From Agrobacterium larrymoorei (lineage in GTDB: Bacteria > Pseudomonadota > Alphaproteobacteria > Rhizobiales > Rhizobiaceae), in the NCBI RefSeq assembly GCF_030819275.1, contig NZ_JAUTBL010000001.1:1-64000 (forward strand): a DNA stretch of 64,000 nucleotides. Direction: 5' to 3'. The notes beneath the pieces were generated by a model. The model saw nothing but the letters and a program-made list of their open reading frames with translations. It was not told the DNA's origin and ran no database searches. A program made the position numbers and the translations under genes. How positions within the stretch are numbered: the first letter of the stretch is position 1; each line of letters opens with the position of its first letter. This document shows positions 53,090 to 61,508 of this stretch, one piece after another.

Positions 53090-53983
53090 TTGCTTGGTCA
53101 TTCCGTCGATAAATACGTCACCGGAACCATGGTTCAAACCTCGAACGCCAACGGCTGGGGCAACCTGCTGGCAGAACGTTGGCGACATGAGGCCGGAGAA
53201 CTGCCCTCCCTCGTGCCGCGCGACACGGAGATTGCGGTGCTTCTGCGCGGCCGATCTGTCGTGGATCGGCGCGGCGGTGGCATGCGTCAACATACCGTGG
53301 CCAAGCGGGGTACGATCTGGCTCTGTCCCGCCGGCGTGGAAGAAGAGTTCATCTCCGTTTCAGAGCAGATGGACGACTGCCTTCACATCTTTCTGCCGGG
53401 ACGGCCCTTTTCCGACACCGTGTTGCGGGAATACGATCTCGATCCCGCGCGCATCGAACTTCGCTATGAAGCGATCGACGAGGATCCGTTCATCGAATTT
53501 GCTGCCAATCAAATCTTACGTGAAATGTCCAGCGAGAGCGCCGGAGGCCGGCTATTTATCGAAACTCTTGCTGTGTCGCTATCAGCCCATCTCATTCGCT
53601 CTTACTCCGGTAGTCCAGTCACGCCTTCGGGAACCGTAAGAGCGGAAAAGCCACTGGACAGCAAGCGGCTCCTCCGTGTCGAGGAATATGTGGATTTTCA
53701 TCTGGACAACGATCTCACCGTCACCGATCTCGCGTCCATTGCCTGCATGAGTGTGGGGCATTTTACCCGGGCGTTCAAATTGGCAACAGGCAAGAGCCCG
53801 CATGTCTTCGTCAACGACAAGCGAATGGCGCTCGCCAAGCAAAGGCTCTCCGACGAAAACTGGACGATTGAAGCCGTGGCCTTGGCCGCCGGCTTCTCAT
53901 CTCATGCCAACTTCACCCGCGCCTTCAAGAACACCACTGGCATGACGCCGAATGCATTTCGTGCCGTCGCTCGCGGCAACTAG
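53090..53983 (+). CDS. AraC-family transcriptional regulator
   Basis: A 297-residue regulator. The TTG start at 53090 has GGAGAAG four bases upstream and is preferred over an ATG 39 bases later. The N-terminal 150 residues are a cupin-like effector domain of uncertain ligand. The C-terminal 100 residues carry two helix-turn-helix motifs (TVTDLASIACMSVGHFTRAF, IEAVALAAGFSSHANFTRAF) followed by GMTPNAFR, the AraC signature. It is divergent from the molybdopterin-enzyme operon with about 190 bases between the starts and is the likely activator of that operon. Confidence 0.9.
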   Translation: MLGHSVDKYVTGTMVQTSNANGWGNLLAERWRHEAGELPSLVPRDTEIAVLLRGRSVVDRRGGGMRQHTVAKRGTIWLCPAGVEEEFISVSEQMDDCLHIFLPGRPFSDTVLREYDLDPARIELRYEAIDEDPFIEFAANQILREMSSESAGGRLFIETLAVSLSAHLIRSYSGSPVTPSGTVRAEKPLDSKRLLRVEEYVDFHLDNDLTVTDLASIACMSVGHFTRAFKLATGKSPHVFVNDKRMALAKQRLSDENWTIEAVALAAGFSSHANFTRAFKNTTGMTPNAFRAVARGN

Positions 53984-54496
53984 GTTGTGTCATTGCAACG
54001 ACATTATCCCGCTGGGATCCTTGTTTAATTGGAACAAGGCAAAGTCCAGCTGCGAACGGACGGGAAACTCATGCGATCGCTTGATCGTCTCGCCCCCATA
54101 GTCCGCCCGATGAAGCCCGCTCCTGATGATCGACACGACAAATCGACGCGAGCGTGTTCGCTGGGCGACTGTAGAAGAGGCTAGTTGGAAGCCTGTTGGG
54201 CGAGTAAAACTCTTCTATGGTGCTCATACGCCATTTGCGAACCGGGCTGGCATTGTTTTCTCGGCCCCGAAAAGGGCTGATAAGAATTGTCCTCGACCCG
54301 GTAGGAGCGATATCGGCTCAGGCACGAGGCGACGTGATTATCGTCAAGCAAAGCGACTTGCTGCCCTGTTTCAGGCTGCGCTACCTCCGTCGGTGGGATG
54401 CAGCGCTGACGCGGGCCGCCGCCAAATGGTTGGTAGCTTTTGTCCGCCTTAAGGTAAGACCGGTATCTGTTGGAGCACCATTCATCTGCCTTCGCT
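53984..54496. other. Region without a confident gene
   Basis: Two plus-strand frames (from 54126 and 54217) overlap in different phases. Neither has a clear ribosome binding site, although the second gives a protein-like [20 protein letters not shown]. Part of it also opposes the small exported-protein gene to the right. No repeat, terminator or RNA gene was recognised. Confidence 0.35.
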
Positions 54497-54802
54497 TCAA
54501 CCGTCGGTCTCGGTTGTCTTTTCCATCAGCGGCGTGCCGCCCCTATTCAGTGGCTCGCTTCGAGAGCCGCTATGGGAAGCGAGTAGTTTGGGGGCATCGA
54601 TAAAGGAGGGTGGCAGACGTTCATAGGCTTGCTCCCTTGGATCGACGCGCTTCACTTCCGCTGTCCACAACGGTTCCTGACTTACATCAAGAACGATAGG
54701 AGAGACGGATTTCGGCCTGAAATCGGAAGCAATCCTCATTCCGCCGCCGATAACGGGCAATGAGCAAAGAAATAGAACGGAGCCGACAATAACGTTTTGC
54801 AT
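54497..54802 (-). CDS. Small putative exported protein
   Basis: A 101-residue protein from [20 protein letters not shown], which looks like a signal peptide or N-terminal membrane anchor. A polar C-terminal part with [20 protein letters not shown] follows. An in-frame Met five codons upstream is an alternative. I do not recognise the family. It is read in the same direction as the DUF1236 genes upstream and could belong to the same envelope-related group. Confidence 0.45.
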   Translation of the reverse strand: MQNVIVGSVLFLCSLPVIGGGMRIASDFRPKSVSPIVLDVSQEPLWTAEVKRVDPREQAYERLPPSFIDAPKLLASHSGSRSEPLNRGGTPLMEKTTETDG

Positions 54803-54938
54803 GGGGCGCATCACCAAAACATCGAGAGACAGGCAGAGCAGCGAGACGATATTTTTTGAGCTCTGGGCACAGAATGGGCCGATCGAACTGTTGGTCGCGC
54901 GGCGGCGGTCAACAGTTCGATGAGAGGCAGCGAAACCG

Positions 54939-55784
54939 TCAGATCGTCAGCACGTAGACGATCTCGTAGCTTACAGGATCGATGATGATGATCCGCTCGT
55001 CGGAGAGAACGATGTACTCGTAATCGCGGTACTGCGGCACGATCTTGATCACCCGTGCGGGGAGCTTGTGCAGCTTCACAGTTCTTGGAACTGCGGTCCC
55101 TACCGACACGCTGAATGTCGGACGGACGGCTTCGACTTTGTTCTCGACAATGACATTTCGGATTTCGGTGCGCTGCTCAGTGGTAACGTTGATGCTCACG
55201 TTAGAGCCGTTTTTGTCTTCCTGTGCCGTCGCAGATGCCGCACCGGATACGTCACCGGTTTTCGAACCCGCATTGCCTGTGGTTTCAGTTGTTGTCACGG
55301 AAGGACGTGTCGCGTCCGTGCCTTTCGGGGTCTCAGTGGTGTTTGAAGTCTCCGATGACGTGGTGGCTCCAGCCTTCTTGTTCATTCCCGACGAGTTGGA
55401 CTCGACCTTTGCCTTCCCGGCAGGCTGGGTCCCATCGGTGCTTCCTGCGCTCTCACCCCTTACATCTTTTTTCTGTGAAGCCGCCCCGGCGTTCATGGCT
55501 GGTTTCGCCTGAGTTTCCGTCCGAACAGCAGAGTTTGTGTCTGCTGCTGGCGTTTTTATCTCTGACTGACCAGTCACCTCCGCTTTTCCGCCTCCCTTTC
55601 CAACTTCAGCACCACCCTTGGTCTCAACAGAGACGTTTGGCGGGTTTTGCTTTTTTGGGAGTAGCGCGGGGTTGGTCTGGCTGTTCGCGTCCGGCGAAGC
55701 GTCCTGTGCCACCGCGCCAAATGGCGACAGGGTGGAACTTGCGACAAGTGCGGCCAGAATAGCCATTTTCGGGGTACGTGACAT
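54939..55784 (-). CDS. DUF1236 protein with long low-complexity region
   Basis: A 281-residue exported protein. GGAGG lies five bases before the ATG of SRTPKMAILAALVASSTL, which starts a Sec signal (cleavage after GAVA). A Ser/Thr/Gly/Lys-rich low-complexity region covers about residues 30-185. The C-terminal DUF1236 domain has SVGTAVPRTVKLHKLPARVI and YEYIVLSDERIIIIDPVSYE. The function of DUF1236 is unknown; such proteins are common and often multi-copy in Rhizobiales envelopes. It is the largest of three tandem paralogues here. Confidence 0.78.
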   Translation of the reverse strand: MSRTPKMAILAALVASSTLSPFGAVAQDASPDANSQTNPALLPKKQNPPNVSVETKGGAEVGKGGGKAEVTGQSEIKTPAADTNSAVRTETQAKPAMNAGAASQKKDVRGESAGSTDGTQPAGKAKVESNSSGMNKKAGATTSSETSNTTETPKGTDATRPSVTTTETTGNAGSKTGDVSGAASATAQEDKNGSNVSINVTTEQRTEIRNVIVENKVEAVRPTFSVSVGTAVPRTVKLHKLPARVIKIVPQYRDYEYIVLSDERIIIIDPVSYEIVYVLTI

Positions 55785-55816
55785 GTTTTCCTCCATCAAT
55801 CGTTCAGGTTACCGGC

Positions 55817-56122
55817 TTAATTCATGATCCGAATGATCTTGCGGGTGCCGGGATCGACGATTGCTGTCTTTCCGTTGACGACGACGTAGCTATAGGCGAC
55901 GTCTGGCGCATCGATCCTGTGCAGTTCCACCGTTTCTGGAACGGCAGTGCCAACCACGACATCGACGTTGGGCACATCCACCGAAGTGACCGTGTGCGCG
56001 GTTACGTATTTTTGGATGACCACTTCCTGTTCTGGGCTGATCACAACGGTCTGCGCGTGCAGAACGCTCGATGTGCCGATAACGATCATTGCAGCCGTCA
56101 CAGCGAGGACTTGGGTTTTCAT
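55817..56122 (-). CDS. Small DUF1236 protein
   Basis: A 101-residue exported protein starting at KTQVLAVTAAMIVIGTSSVL (signal peptide, cleavage after LHA). A longer frame to 56230 would put extra residues before the signal and is unlikely. The mature part is almost only the DUF1236 unit: VVGTAVPETVELHRIDAPDV and YSYVVVNGKTAIVDPGTRKI. It shares direction with the larger paralogue to its left and is divergent from the third. Confidence 0.78.
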   Translation of the reverse strand: MKTQVLAVTAAMIVIGTSSVLHAQTVVISPEQEVVIQKYVTAHTVTSVDVPNVDVVVGTAVPETVELHRIDAPDVAYSYVVVNGKTAIVDPGTRKIIRIMN

Positions 56123-56354
56123 GTGTTTCCACCTTGGCAAGTGTTGCTCTTTGCCTGCGGTTGCAGGTGCCATTCCAAAGTAGATTGGGTGGGAAGCGTT
56201 CCGCGCTTGGGTACTCAGTCCGATCGCCATAGGACTTTGGTCGCAACGCTCTGATCAAGCGCCACCGCGACTAGGGCACAAAGTCCTACGTCCGGAACGG
56301 ATGCAGGTCGAAAATATTGATGGGGTGTTGAAATTCTGTCCAAGGAGAACACCC

Positions 56355-56750
56355 ATGCAGATGAAACAGCTTTCTTTCCTGGCCCTCGCAATGTTGGCCG
56401 CAGGCGCAGCACAGGCTCAGGAATCGACCGTTACCGGCGCGGCTGGCGGCGCGGTTACTGGCGCAATCGTCGGCGGCCCGGTCGGCGCGGCAGTTGGTGG
56501 CGTGGTGGGCGCTGTCGCAGGCACAGCTATCGATCCGCCGCCACCGCGTGTCGTTACCTATGTCCGTGAGGCCCCTATGCCAACCGACACGGTTGTCGTG
56601 CAAGAAAAGGTCGTTGTTGGCGAGCCGCTGCCTACAACGGTGGTCGTTCACCAGGTTCCGGATGAACCGAAATACTCTTATGCCATCGTCAATAAACAGA
56701 GAGTCATCGTTGAACCTTCCACGCGAAAAGTCGTGCAGGTTATCAACTGA
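56355..56750 (+). CDS. DUF1236 protein with glycine-zipper segment
   Basis: A 131-residue exported protein from QMKQLSFLALAMLAAGAAQA, a clear signal peptide; AAGGAG lies eight bases before the ATG. A glycine-zipper segment (AGGAVTGAIVGGPVGAAVGG, about residues 29-55) could insert in or line a membrane. The C-terminal DUF1236 motif is VVVHQVPDEPKYSYAIVNKQ and RVIVEPSTRKVVQVIN. A strong terminator follows, so it is a single-gene unit. Confidence 0.82.
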   Translation: MQMKQLSFLALAMLAAGAAQAQESTVTGAAGGAVTGAIVGGPVGAAVGGVVGAVAGTAIDPPPPRVVTYVREAPMPTDTVVVQEKVVVGEPLPTTVVVHQVPDEPKYSYAIVNKQRVIVEPSTRKVVQVIN

Positions 56751-56755
56751 TGGCG

Positions 56756-56790
56756 AAGCCTGCCGGATTGTGACGTCCGGCAGGCTTTTT
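56756..56790 (+). terminator. Rho-independent terminator
   Basis: AAGCCTGCCGGA and TCCGGCAGGCTT form a perfect 12-base stem with an eight-base loop, continuing into TTT. It lies five bases after the glycine-zipper DUF1236 stop codon. Confidence 0.88.
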
Positions 56791-56889
56791 CATGATTCTT
56801 AAATAAGTCGTTTCGTATATGAAGTAGGTCTCCTCCACCCACGATCCTTCATCCAAATCATAAATTAATTTAATCTAAAGTTCGTCGAG

Positions 56890-58302
56890 ATGAACCTCCA
56901 CGGCAGAGTGATGACAGGTAGGCGAGTGACTATGTTAGGTGGCGAGATCGCCCGTCTTTCATCTAAGGCCTTAGGGTCTCTTTCGCTCGCCCAACAGTTC
57001 TTCCTCGCTGGCGGTCTCGTCTCGTTGTGCGGAACGGTGCTGATTGGCGTGTTCGTTACGGGTCAAATCGTTGAGACCGTAACGAGGAATGCAGGTTCGA
57101 CCACGGCGCTGTACGTCGACAGCATCATTGCACCAATCCTACCCGATCTCACCCGATCGACGAAACTCGACGATTCCATCGAACGAACATTGGATGAAAC
57201 ACTCGGACAGGGGGCGTTGGGCAGACGCCTCGTTTCGTTTCGTCTGTGGACAGAAGATGGAACCATTATCTACTCCAACGACAAACGGCTAATGAACATG
57301 GTTGTGCCCCCTGGCGAGAACCGAAAGAAGGCGTTCGCCGGGCAACTTGTCGCACATTTCGACGAGGTCGGAGATCCCGAAAGCGATGCGGAACGAGCGC
57401 TCGGCGAACCGCTTCTGGAAATCTATAATCCGATCTTGCAGCCCTGGTCTGGAGAGGTGGTTGCCGTTGCCGAGTTTTATGAACGGGCCGTCGATCTTGA
57501 GAGAAGCCTGGCGCGAGCACGCTTGAGAAGCTGGATCGTGGTCATCGCCGTTGCCTCTGCCTTTTTCGCAATTCTTTCCACAATCGTGCTCAAAGGCAGC
57601 AGGATGATCAGGCGTCAGCTGAGCGAGATAGAGGATCTGGCGCGCCGCTTGCAAAAAGGATCACAGCGCTCGGTCGCCTTGAACGAGCGGCTGCTGCGCA
57701 AGATTGGTGCCGATCTCCACGATGGACCCGCGCAGCTCATCGCCTACGCAGCACTGCGGGTGGACAGCGAGAAGTTTCTTAGCGATCAGACGAGCCGGGC
57801 TGAACGGGAGTCTGAGACGATAACGATCAAGGCCAGCCTTGATGAAGCTATCCGGGATATTCGCAACATCTGTCGGGGCCTCGTCTTGCCAGATATAGAA
57901 AATTTGCCCATCGAAGACGTCGTAGGACGAGCGATTGAGCATTATCAATCCCGAGCTGGAACACGTGTAACGACCTCCATCGAAGATGTGGACGCGAAGG
58001 TCGGAGTGCCCGTCAAGATCTGTGCTTACCGCTTCGTTCAGGAAGGTCTGAACAACGGTTGGCGCCACGCGGCGGCGGCGGATCAGAGCGTGTCACTCAG
58101 ACAGGAGGGCGCGCAGATCGTCGCTACCGTTTCAGACGCCGGTAGCGGCTTTTCACTCGACGAGATTGGACCGGACTGCATCGGATTGTCAGGCCTTAAA
58201 GAACGAATTGAGAGTCTCGGTGGTCGTTTCGAAGTTCGGACATCGTCGAAGGGAACGCACCTCAGCATGAGATTGGATACTATCGATGTGAGCGATCAAT
58301 GA
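56890..58302 (+). CDS. NarX/UhpB-type sensor histidine kinase
   Basis: A 470-residue membrane kinase. Membrane segments lie at about residues 37-60 (FFLAGGLVSLCGTVLIGVFV) and 213-235 (SWIVVIAVASAFFAILSTIV), enclosing a periplasmic sensor of about 150 residues. The HisKA_3 phospho-acceptor is in KIGADLHDGPAQLIAY (His near residue 277). The N-box is RFVQEGLNNGWRHAAA, and the ATP lid has DAGSGF and GLSGLKERI. The first ATG is used; two more in-frame Met codons follow within 15 residues. It overlaps the NarL-type regulator gene by four bases, so the two form a pair. Confidence 0.9.
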   Translation: MNLHGRVMTGRRVTMLGGEIARLSSKALGSLSLAQQFFLAGGLVSLCGTVLIGVFVTGQIVETVTRNAGSTTALYVDSIIAPILPDLTRSTKLDDSIERTLDETLGQGALGRRLVSFRLWTEDGTIIYSNDKRLMNMVVPPGENRKKAFAGQLVAHFDEVGDPESDAERALGEPLLEIYNPILQPWSGEVVAVAEFYERAVDLERSLARARLRSWIVVIAVASAFFAILSTIVLKGSRMIRRQLSEIEDLARRLQKGSQRSVALNERLLRKIGADLHDGPAQLIAYAALRVDSEKFLSDQTSRAERESETITIKASLDEAIRDIRNICRGLVLPDIENLPIEDVVGRAIEHYQSRAGTRVTTSIEDVDAKVGVPVKICAYRFVQEGLNNGWRHAAAADQSVSLRQEGAQIVATVSDAGSGFSLDEIGPDCIGLSGLKERIESLGGRFEVRTSSKGTHLSMRLDTIDVSDQ

Positions 58303-58928
58303 CAGAAAACATCAAAGTCGTCATCGTTGATGATCACCCGATATTTCGCTCGGGTGTATCGCAGAGCTTGAAGGAATGTGGTTTCGACGTTCTGGGTGAA
58401 GGCGGGAATGCCGACGAGGCGTTGGCGCTAGCCGCCAAATTCACTCCGGACGTCATTCTTCTGGATATATCGATGCCCGGTAACGGGCTAGCCGCTATCA
58501 GGTCGATATTGAGCCTGTCTCCTTCTATCCGTATCCTCATTCTCACCGCATCTGAGCGCGTCGATGATCTTCAGATAGCGATCCAGTCTGGAGCAGCGGG
58601 ATATGCTCTCAAAGGCGTCGGCTCCCGTGAATTGGTCCAGGTATTGCGGACCATTGCTGGCGGCGGACGTTACGTTCCCACCGAACTCGGTGCGAAATTG
58701 CTGGCCGAACGAAAGGCGGCATCGGAGCTCATCGAGCAGCGTCAGGAATTAAGCAACAGAGAACGGCAGGTGATGGATCTCATCTCTATCGGGATGAGCA
58801 ACAAGCTCGTGGCACGGAAGTTAGGCCTTCATGAGAAAACCGTGAAGCATCACGTGACAAGGATTTTTGCAAAGTTACAGGTCAGCAATCGCACGGAAGC
58901 TGCACTGTTATGGAGAGATCGGACCTAG
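58299..58928 (+). CDS. NarL/LuxR-type response regulator
   Basis: A 209-residue regulator with an N-terminal receiver domain (IKVVIVDDHPIFRSGVSQSL, phospho-acceptor Asp56 in VILLDISMPGNG, Lys in YALKGVGSRE) and a C-terminal LuxR helix-turn-helix (LSNRERQVMDLISIGMSNKL, KTVKHHVTRIFAKLQVSNRT). It is the cognate partner of the kinase encoded by the overlapping upstream gene. Targets are unknown; the surrounding envelope-protein genes are candidates. Confidence 0.92.
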   Translation: MTENIKVVIVDDHPIFRSGVSQSLKECGFDVLGEGGNADEALALAAKFTPDVILLDISMPGNGLAAIRSILSLSPSIRILILTASERVDDLQIAIQSGAAGYALKGVGSRELVQVLRTIAGGGRYVPTELGAKLLAERKAASELIEQRQELSNRERQVMDLISIGMSNKLVARKLGLHEKTVKHHVTRIFAKLQVSNRTEAALLWRDRT

Positions 58929-59605
58929 TCTGAATTGGTCGCTTGAAACCTTGAACGATCCTTCGCCGTTGCAGGACGATCTACGATGACCCGACCCTTA
59001 TTGTCACGCATTGAATAGCGTCCTCTTCTTAAGGTCTCAGTGATTCCATTGGAGTGACGCACTTCAAGACCCTGCCCAGACTGCCGACCACCCGCTTCAT
59101 TCCCATTTGAATTCTCGGCTCCATCAGCGTCCGATGCTCTGCCACCGCCATTGCTGTTGCTGTTGCCTTTGCCGCCTCCACTGCCGCTACCACCGCCGTT
59201 GCCGCTACCACCGCCGTTGCCGCTCCTGCCGCCGTTCCCGTTTCCGCCGCTATTGCCGCCACTGTTTCCGTTTCCATTGCCGCCACCGTTTCCTCCGCCG
59301 TTGCCGCCACCATTCCCACCACCGTTGCCCCCGCCATTCCCATTACCGGCACCGTTACCACCACCTCTACCTTGAGCGACAGCGGCCTGAATGCTGGCAA
59401 TCTGCGAAACTTGCACAACAACCAACGACACCGCTCCTCGTCCAACCAAGGGTAGGGTCATGAAGTATTTAAGCACGTCTCTTTTCGTACGCACTTCGAT
59501 CTCCGTGTCTCCAGATGGTATTAGAATCGGCGCGAACCAATCATCTCTACTGGTGAAGAGGCTGCCAGAGTTTCGTTTGGTTGAAAACTGCCTCAGGGTA
59601 GTCAA
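58925..59605 (-). CDS. Gly/Asn-repeat protein
   Basis: The open frame has 226 residues from a TTG. A shorter form from the Met at 59461 would begin with a signal-like VGRGAVSLVVVQVSQIASIQ and may be the true start, but neither has a clear ribosome binding site. Residues about 82-145 are a run of GGGNG-type repeats with no aromatic or hydrophobic residues. A conserved-looking basic tail follows (SNGITETLRRGRYSMRDNKG, VIVDRPATAKDRSRFQ). It is likely an exported, disordered or surface protein. It overlaps the end of the convergent NarL-type gene. Confidence 0.6.
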   Translation of the reverse strand: MTTLRQFSTKRNSGSLFTSRDDWFAPILIPSGDTEIEVRTKRDVLKYFMTLPLVGRGAVSLVVVQVSQIASIQAAVAQGRGGGNGAGNGNGGGNGGGNGGGNGGGNGGGNGNGNSGGNSGGNGNGGRSGNGGGSGNGGGSGSGGGKGNSNSNGGGRASDADGAENSNGNEAGGRQSGQGLEVRHSNGITETLRRGRYSMRDNKGRVIVDRPATAKDRSRFQATNSD

Positions 59606-59716
59606 AGCAGAAGGTTGCGTGATGACTTTGGACCGGGTTTCGACTCCAAAAATTTGAAGATCGATTTCGGTTTCACAGATCGATCGACCATCTCACGAAA
59701 GCGGTAGCATTTAAAA

Positions 59717-59917
59717 TCAAGGATCAATAGCAGCAGGCTGTATCGCTTTTCGATGACCATCGCCATGATTTTGGTGGCGCCTTTTCATTATCTTGTCGAT
59801 CAAGGCTCTGTCTCCACCAAAGCGATCCATGACATCGGCTGCTCTCGATATGCTCAGAGAATATTTTTGTTGAAGTTGCTCCAATGTATAGGGTTCGGTC
59901 CGTCTGCTCTGATCCAT
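59717..59917 (-). CDS. Small hypothetical protein, 66 aa
   Basis: A 66-residue protein with GAGGAG seven bases before the ATG. The sequence DQSRRTEPYTLEQLQQKYSL and ISRAADVMDRFGGDRALIDK is helical and strongly charged, and the tail is basic (MKRRHQNHGDGHRK). The pattern resembles small stress-associated rhizobial proteins (DUF3606-like), but I cannot assign it. No signal peptide is visible. Confidence 0.55.
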   Translation of the reverse strand: MDQSRRTEPYTLEQLQQKYSLSISRAADVMDRFGGDRALIDKIMKRRHQNHGDGHRKAIQPAAIDP

Positions 59918-60425
59918 CTCATTCTCCTCACGCTCTATAACGAGTATAGTCTGCAACACAGTTCTCGATCCGAACGCCGTGCTGGCAATAGCGCTCACAT
60001 CGTCTAGATGCGAAAAAACCGCGACCTCTTGGTTTGTGTGGAAATCTCCGGGTTTTGAAATTTACCGGAGATCAGCTTCCGTCCGTTCAACACTTTTTAT
60101 CCGGCGGTGGTTCATCGATTAGGACTTTGTGCCCGCATCGACTGTTGAACCCTTGCCCTATGGCCAGAAAACAAGGTGAGGCCACGCTGGATTGCCCAGA
60201 TTTCAGCGTAACGATAAGGAACGACCGACTGGCTCCGCGGAGTTAGGAGCGCTTGATCGGCATTAAGCGCACACTTGATCGCAAGTGTCGAAGAGCAATG
60301 GGAGCAATGGCAGGAAAGCCGTTTGATCAGCTTTCAACGAATTGCACTGAGGTACCAGACACCGACATCTGTTCATCGATGCCCGATGTCGGAATGAGAC
60401 AGATCTCCCCATCTCATCCTTGTTC
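59918..60425. other. Intergenic region without a recognisable gene
   Basis: About 500 bases between the 66-residue gene and the end of the second PotABCD-like operon. Short frames on the plus strand lack ribosome binding sites and resemble no protein. No clear terminator was seen for the leftward transporter operon. Confidence 0.4.
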
Positions 60426-61508
60426 TCAACAGAAAACCTGTGCTGACGCGGGCTCAAAGCCCAGATGCACCAGATCACCGCGGTTGAGGCCTGATATTGC
60501 CTCATGGCCGAATGGCAGGCGTACTGCGACCGGCTCCCCGAGATCGGTCCGGGTAACGACATGAACATTGTTGCCAAGAAAGGTGATATCGCTGACCGTG
60601 GCTTGAAAGCGGGTTGATGTCTGGGGTGGAGTGCGGCTGAGGTGCAGTCGTTCGGGTCGCAGCATCAGCGAGGCTTTTTTACCGGGCGCGGCCTCTCCAT
60701 GCATCGGAACATCGCCGAAAACGATGTCCGGCCCAAGAGAAACCGTTGCGCGACCGCCAGATGCGGCAAGGAGATCGCAGGTGATGAAATCGCTGTCTCC
60801 GATGAATTCCGCGACGAAACGGGTGGCAGGATGGGCGTAGAGTTCCGGACCCGTTCCGATCTGGTCGATCACACCTTTTGAAAATACGGCGATCCGGTCG
60901 GACAAACGCAACGCTTCTTCCTGGTCATGGGTAACATAGAGGATCGTCACTTCCGTTTGCTGATGAATGCGGCGGATCTCAAACTGGATTTCTTCCCGGA
61001 GCTTCTTGTCGAGGGCAGACAGCGGCTCATCCATCAGGAGAACGGGCGGATCATAGGCAAGGGCGCGGGCCAGGGCCACACGCTGCTGCTGCCCGCCGGA
61101 CATTTGTGCAGGTTTTCGGTCTTCGAAACCTTCAAGACGCACAAGCCGCAGCATCTCCTTCACCTTGGCGTCGATCTCTGCTTTGCCTTTACCGCGAACC
61201 TTCAGCGGAAAAGCGATGTTTTCGCCAACGGAGAGATGCGGGAAAAGGGTGTAGCGCTGAAACACCATGCCGATATTACGCTTATGCGACGGCGTTGACA
61301 GCAGGCTTTGGCCATTCAACAGAATGTCGCCATCCGTCGGCTGTTCGAAGCCCGCCAGGATGTAAAGCGTGGTGCTTTTTCCAGAACCGGACGGACCGAG
61401 AAAGGTCATGAATTCGCCCGGCTGCACATCGAGATTGACGTTTTGAACGGCAATAACGGGCCCGTATTGCTTGCGAATACCGCGAATTTGCAGGAGTGGC
61501 TGTGTCAT
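60426..61508 (-). CDS. ABC transporter ATP-binding protein (PotA-like, second system)
   Basis: A 360-residue ATPase with Walker [11 protein letters not shown]-loop MVFQRYTLFPHLSVGENI, signature [15 protein letters not shown], Walker B VLLMDEPLSALDKK and H-loop YVTHDQEEALRL. A C-terminal TOBE domain (SLMLRPERLHLSRTPP) follows from about residue 240. It is the last gene of the leftward operon and overlaps the preceding permease by four bases. Its sequence differs clearly from the PotA-like protein at 36901-37965, so the two systems are not recent duplicates. Confidence 0.93.
   Translation of the reverse strand: MTQPLLQIRGIRKQYGPVIAVQNVNLDVQPGEFMTFLGPSGSGKSTTLYILAGFEQPTDGDILLNGQSLLSTPSHKRNIGMVFQRYTLFPHLSVGENIAFPLKVRGKGKAEIDAKVKEMLRLVRLEGFEDRKPAQMSGGQQQRVALARALAYDPPVLLMDEPLSALDKKLREEIQFEIRRIHQQTEVTILYVTHDQEEALRLSDRIAVFSKGVIDQIGTGPELYAHPATRFVAEFIGDSDFITCDLLAASGGRATVSLGPDIVFGDVPMHGEAAPGKKASLMLRPERLHLSRTPPQTSTRFQATVSDITFLGNNVHVVTRTDLGEPVAVRLPFGHEAISGLNRGDLVHLGFEPASAQVFC

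Noticed and set aside
53094..53639. A 181-codon frame inside the AraC-type gene
   Set aside because: The overlapping AraC frame has both helix-turn-helix motifs at its C-terminus and a good ribosome binding site.
54126..54603. Two overlapping plus-strand frames of 108 and 128 codons
   Set aside because: They overlap each other in different phases and lack start signals; neither is recognisable.
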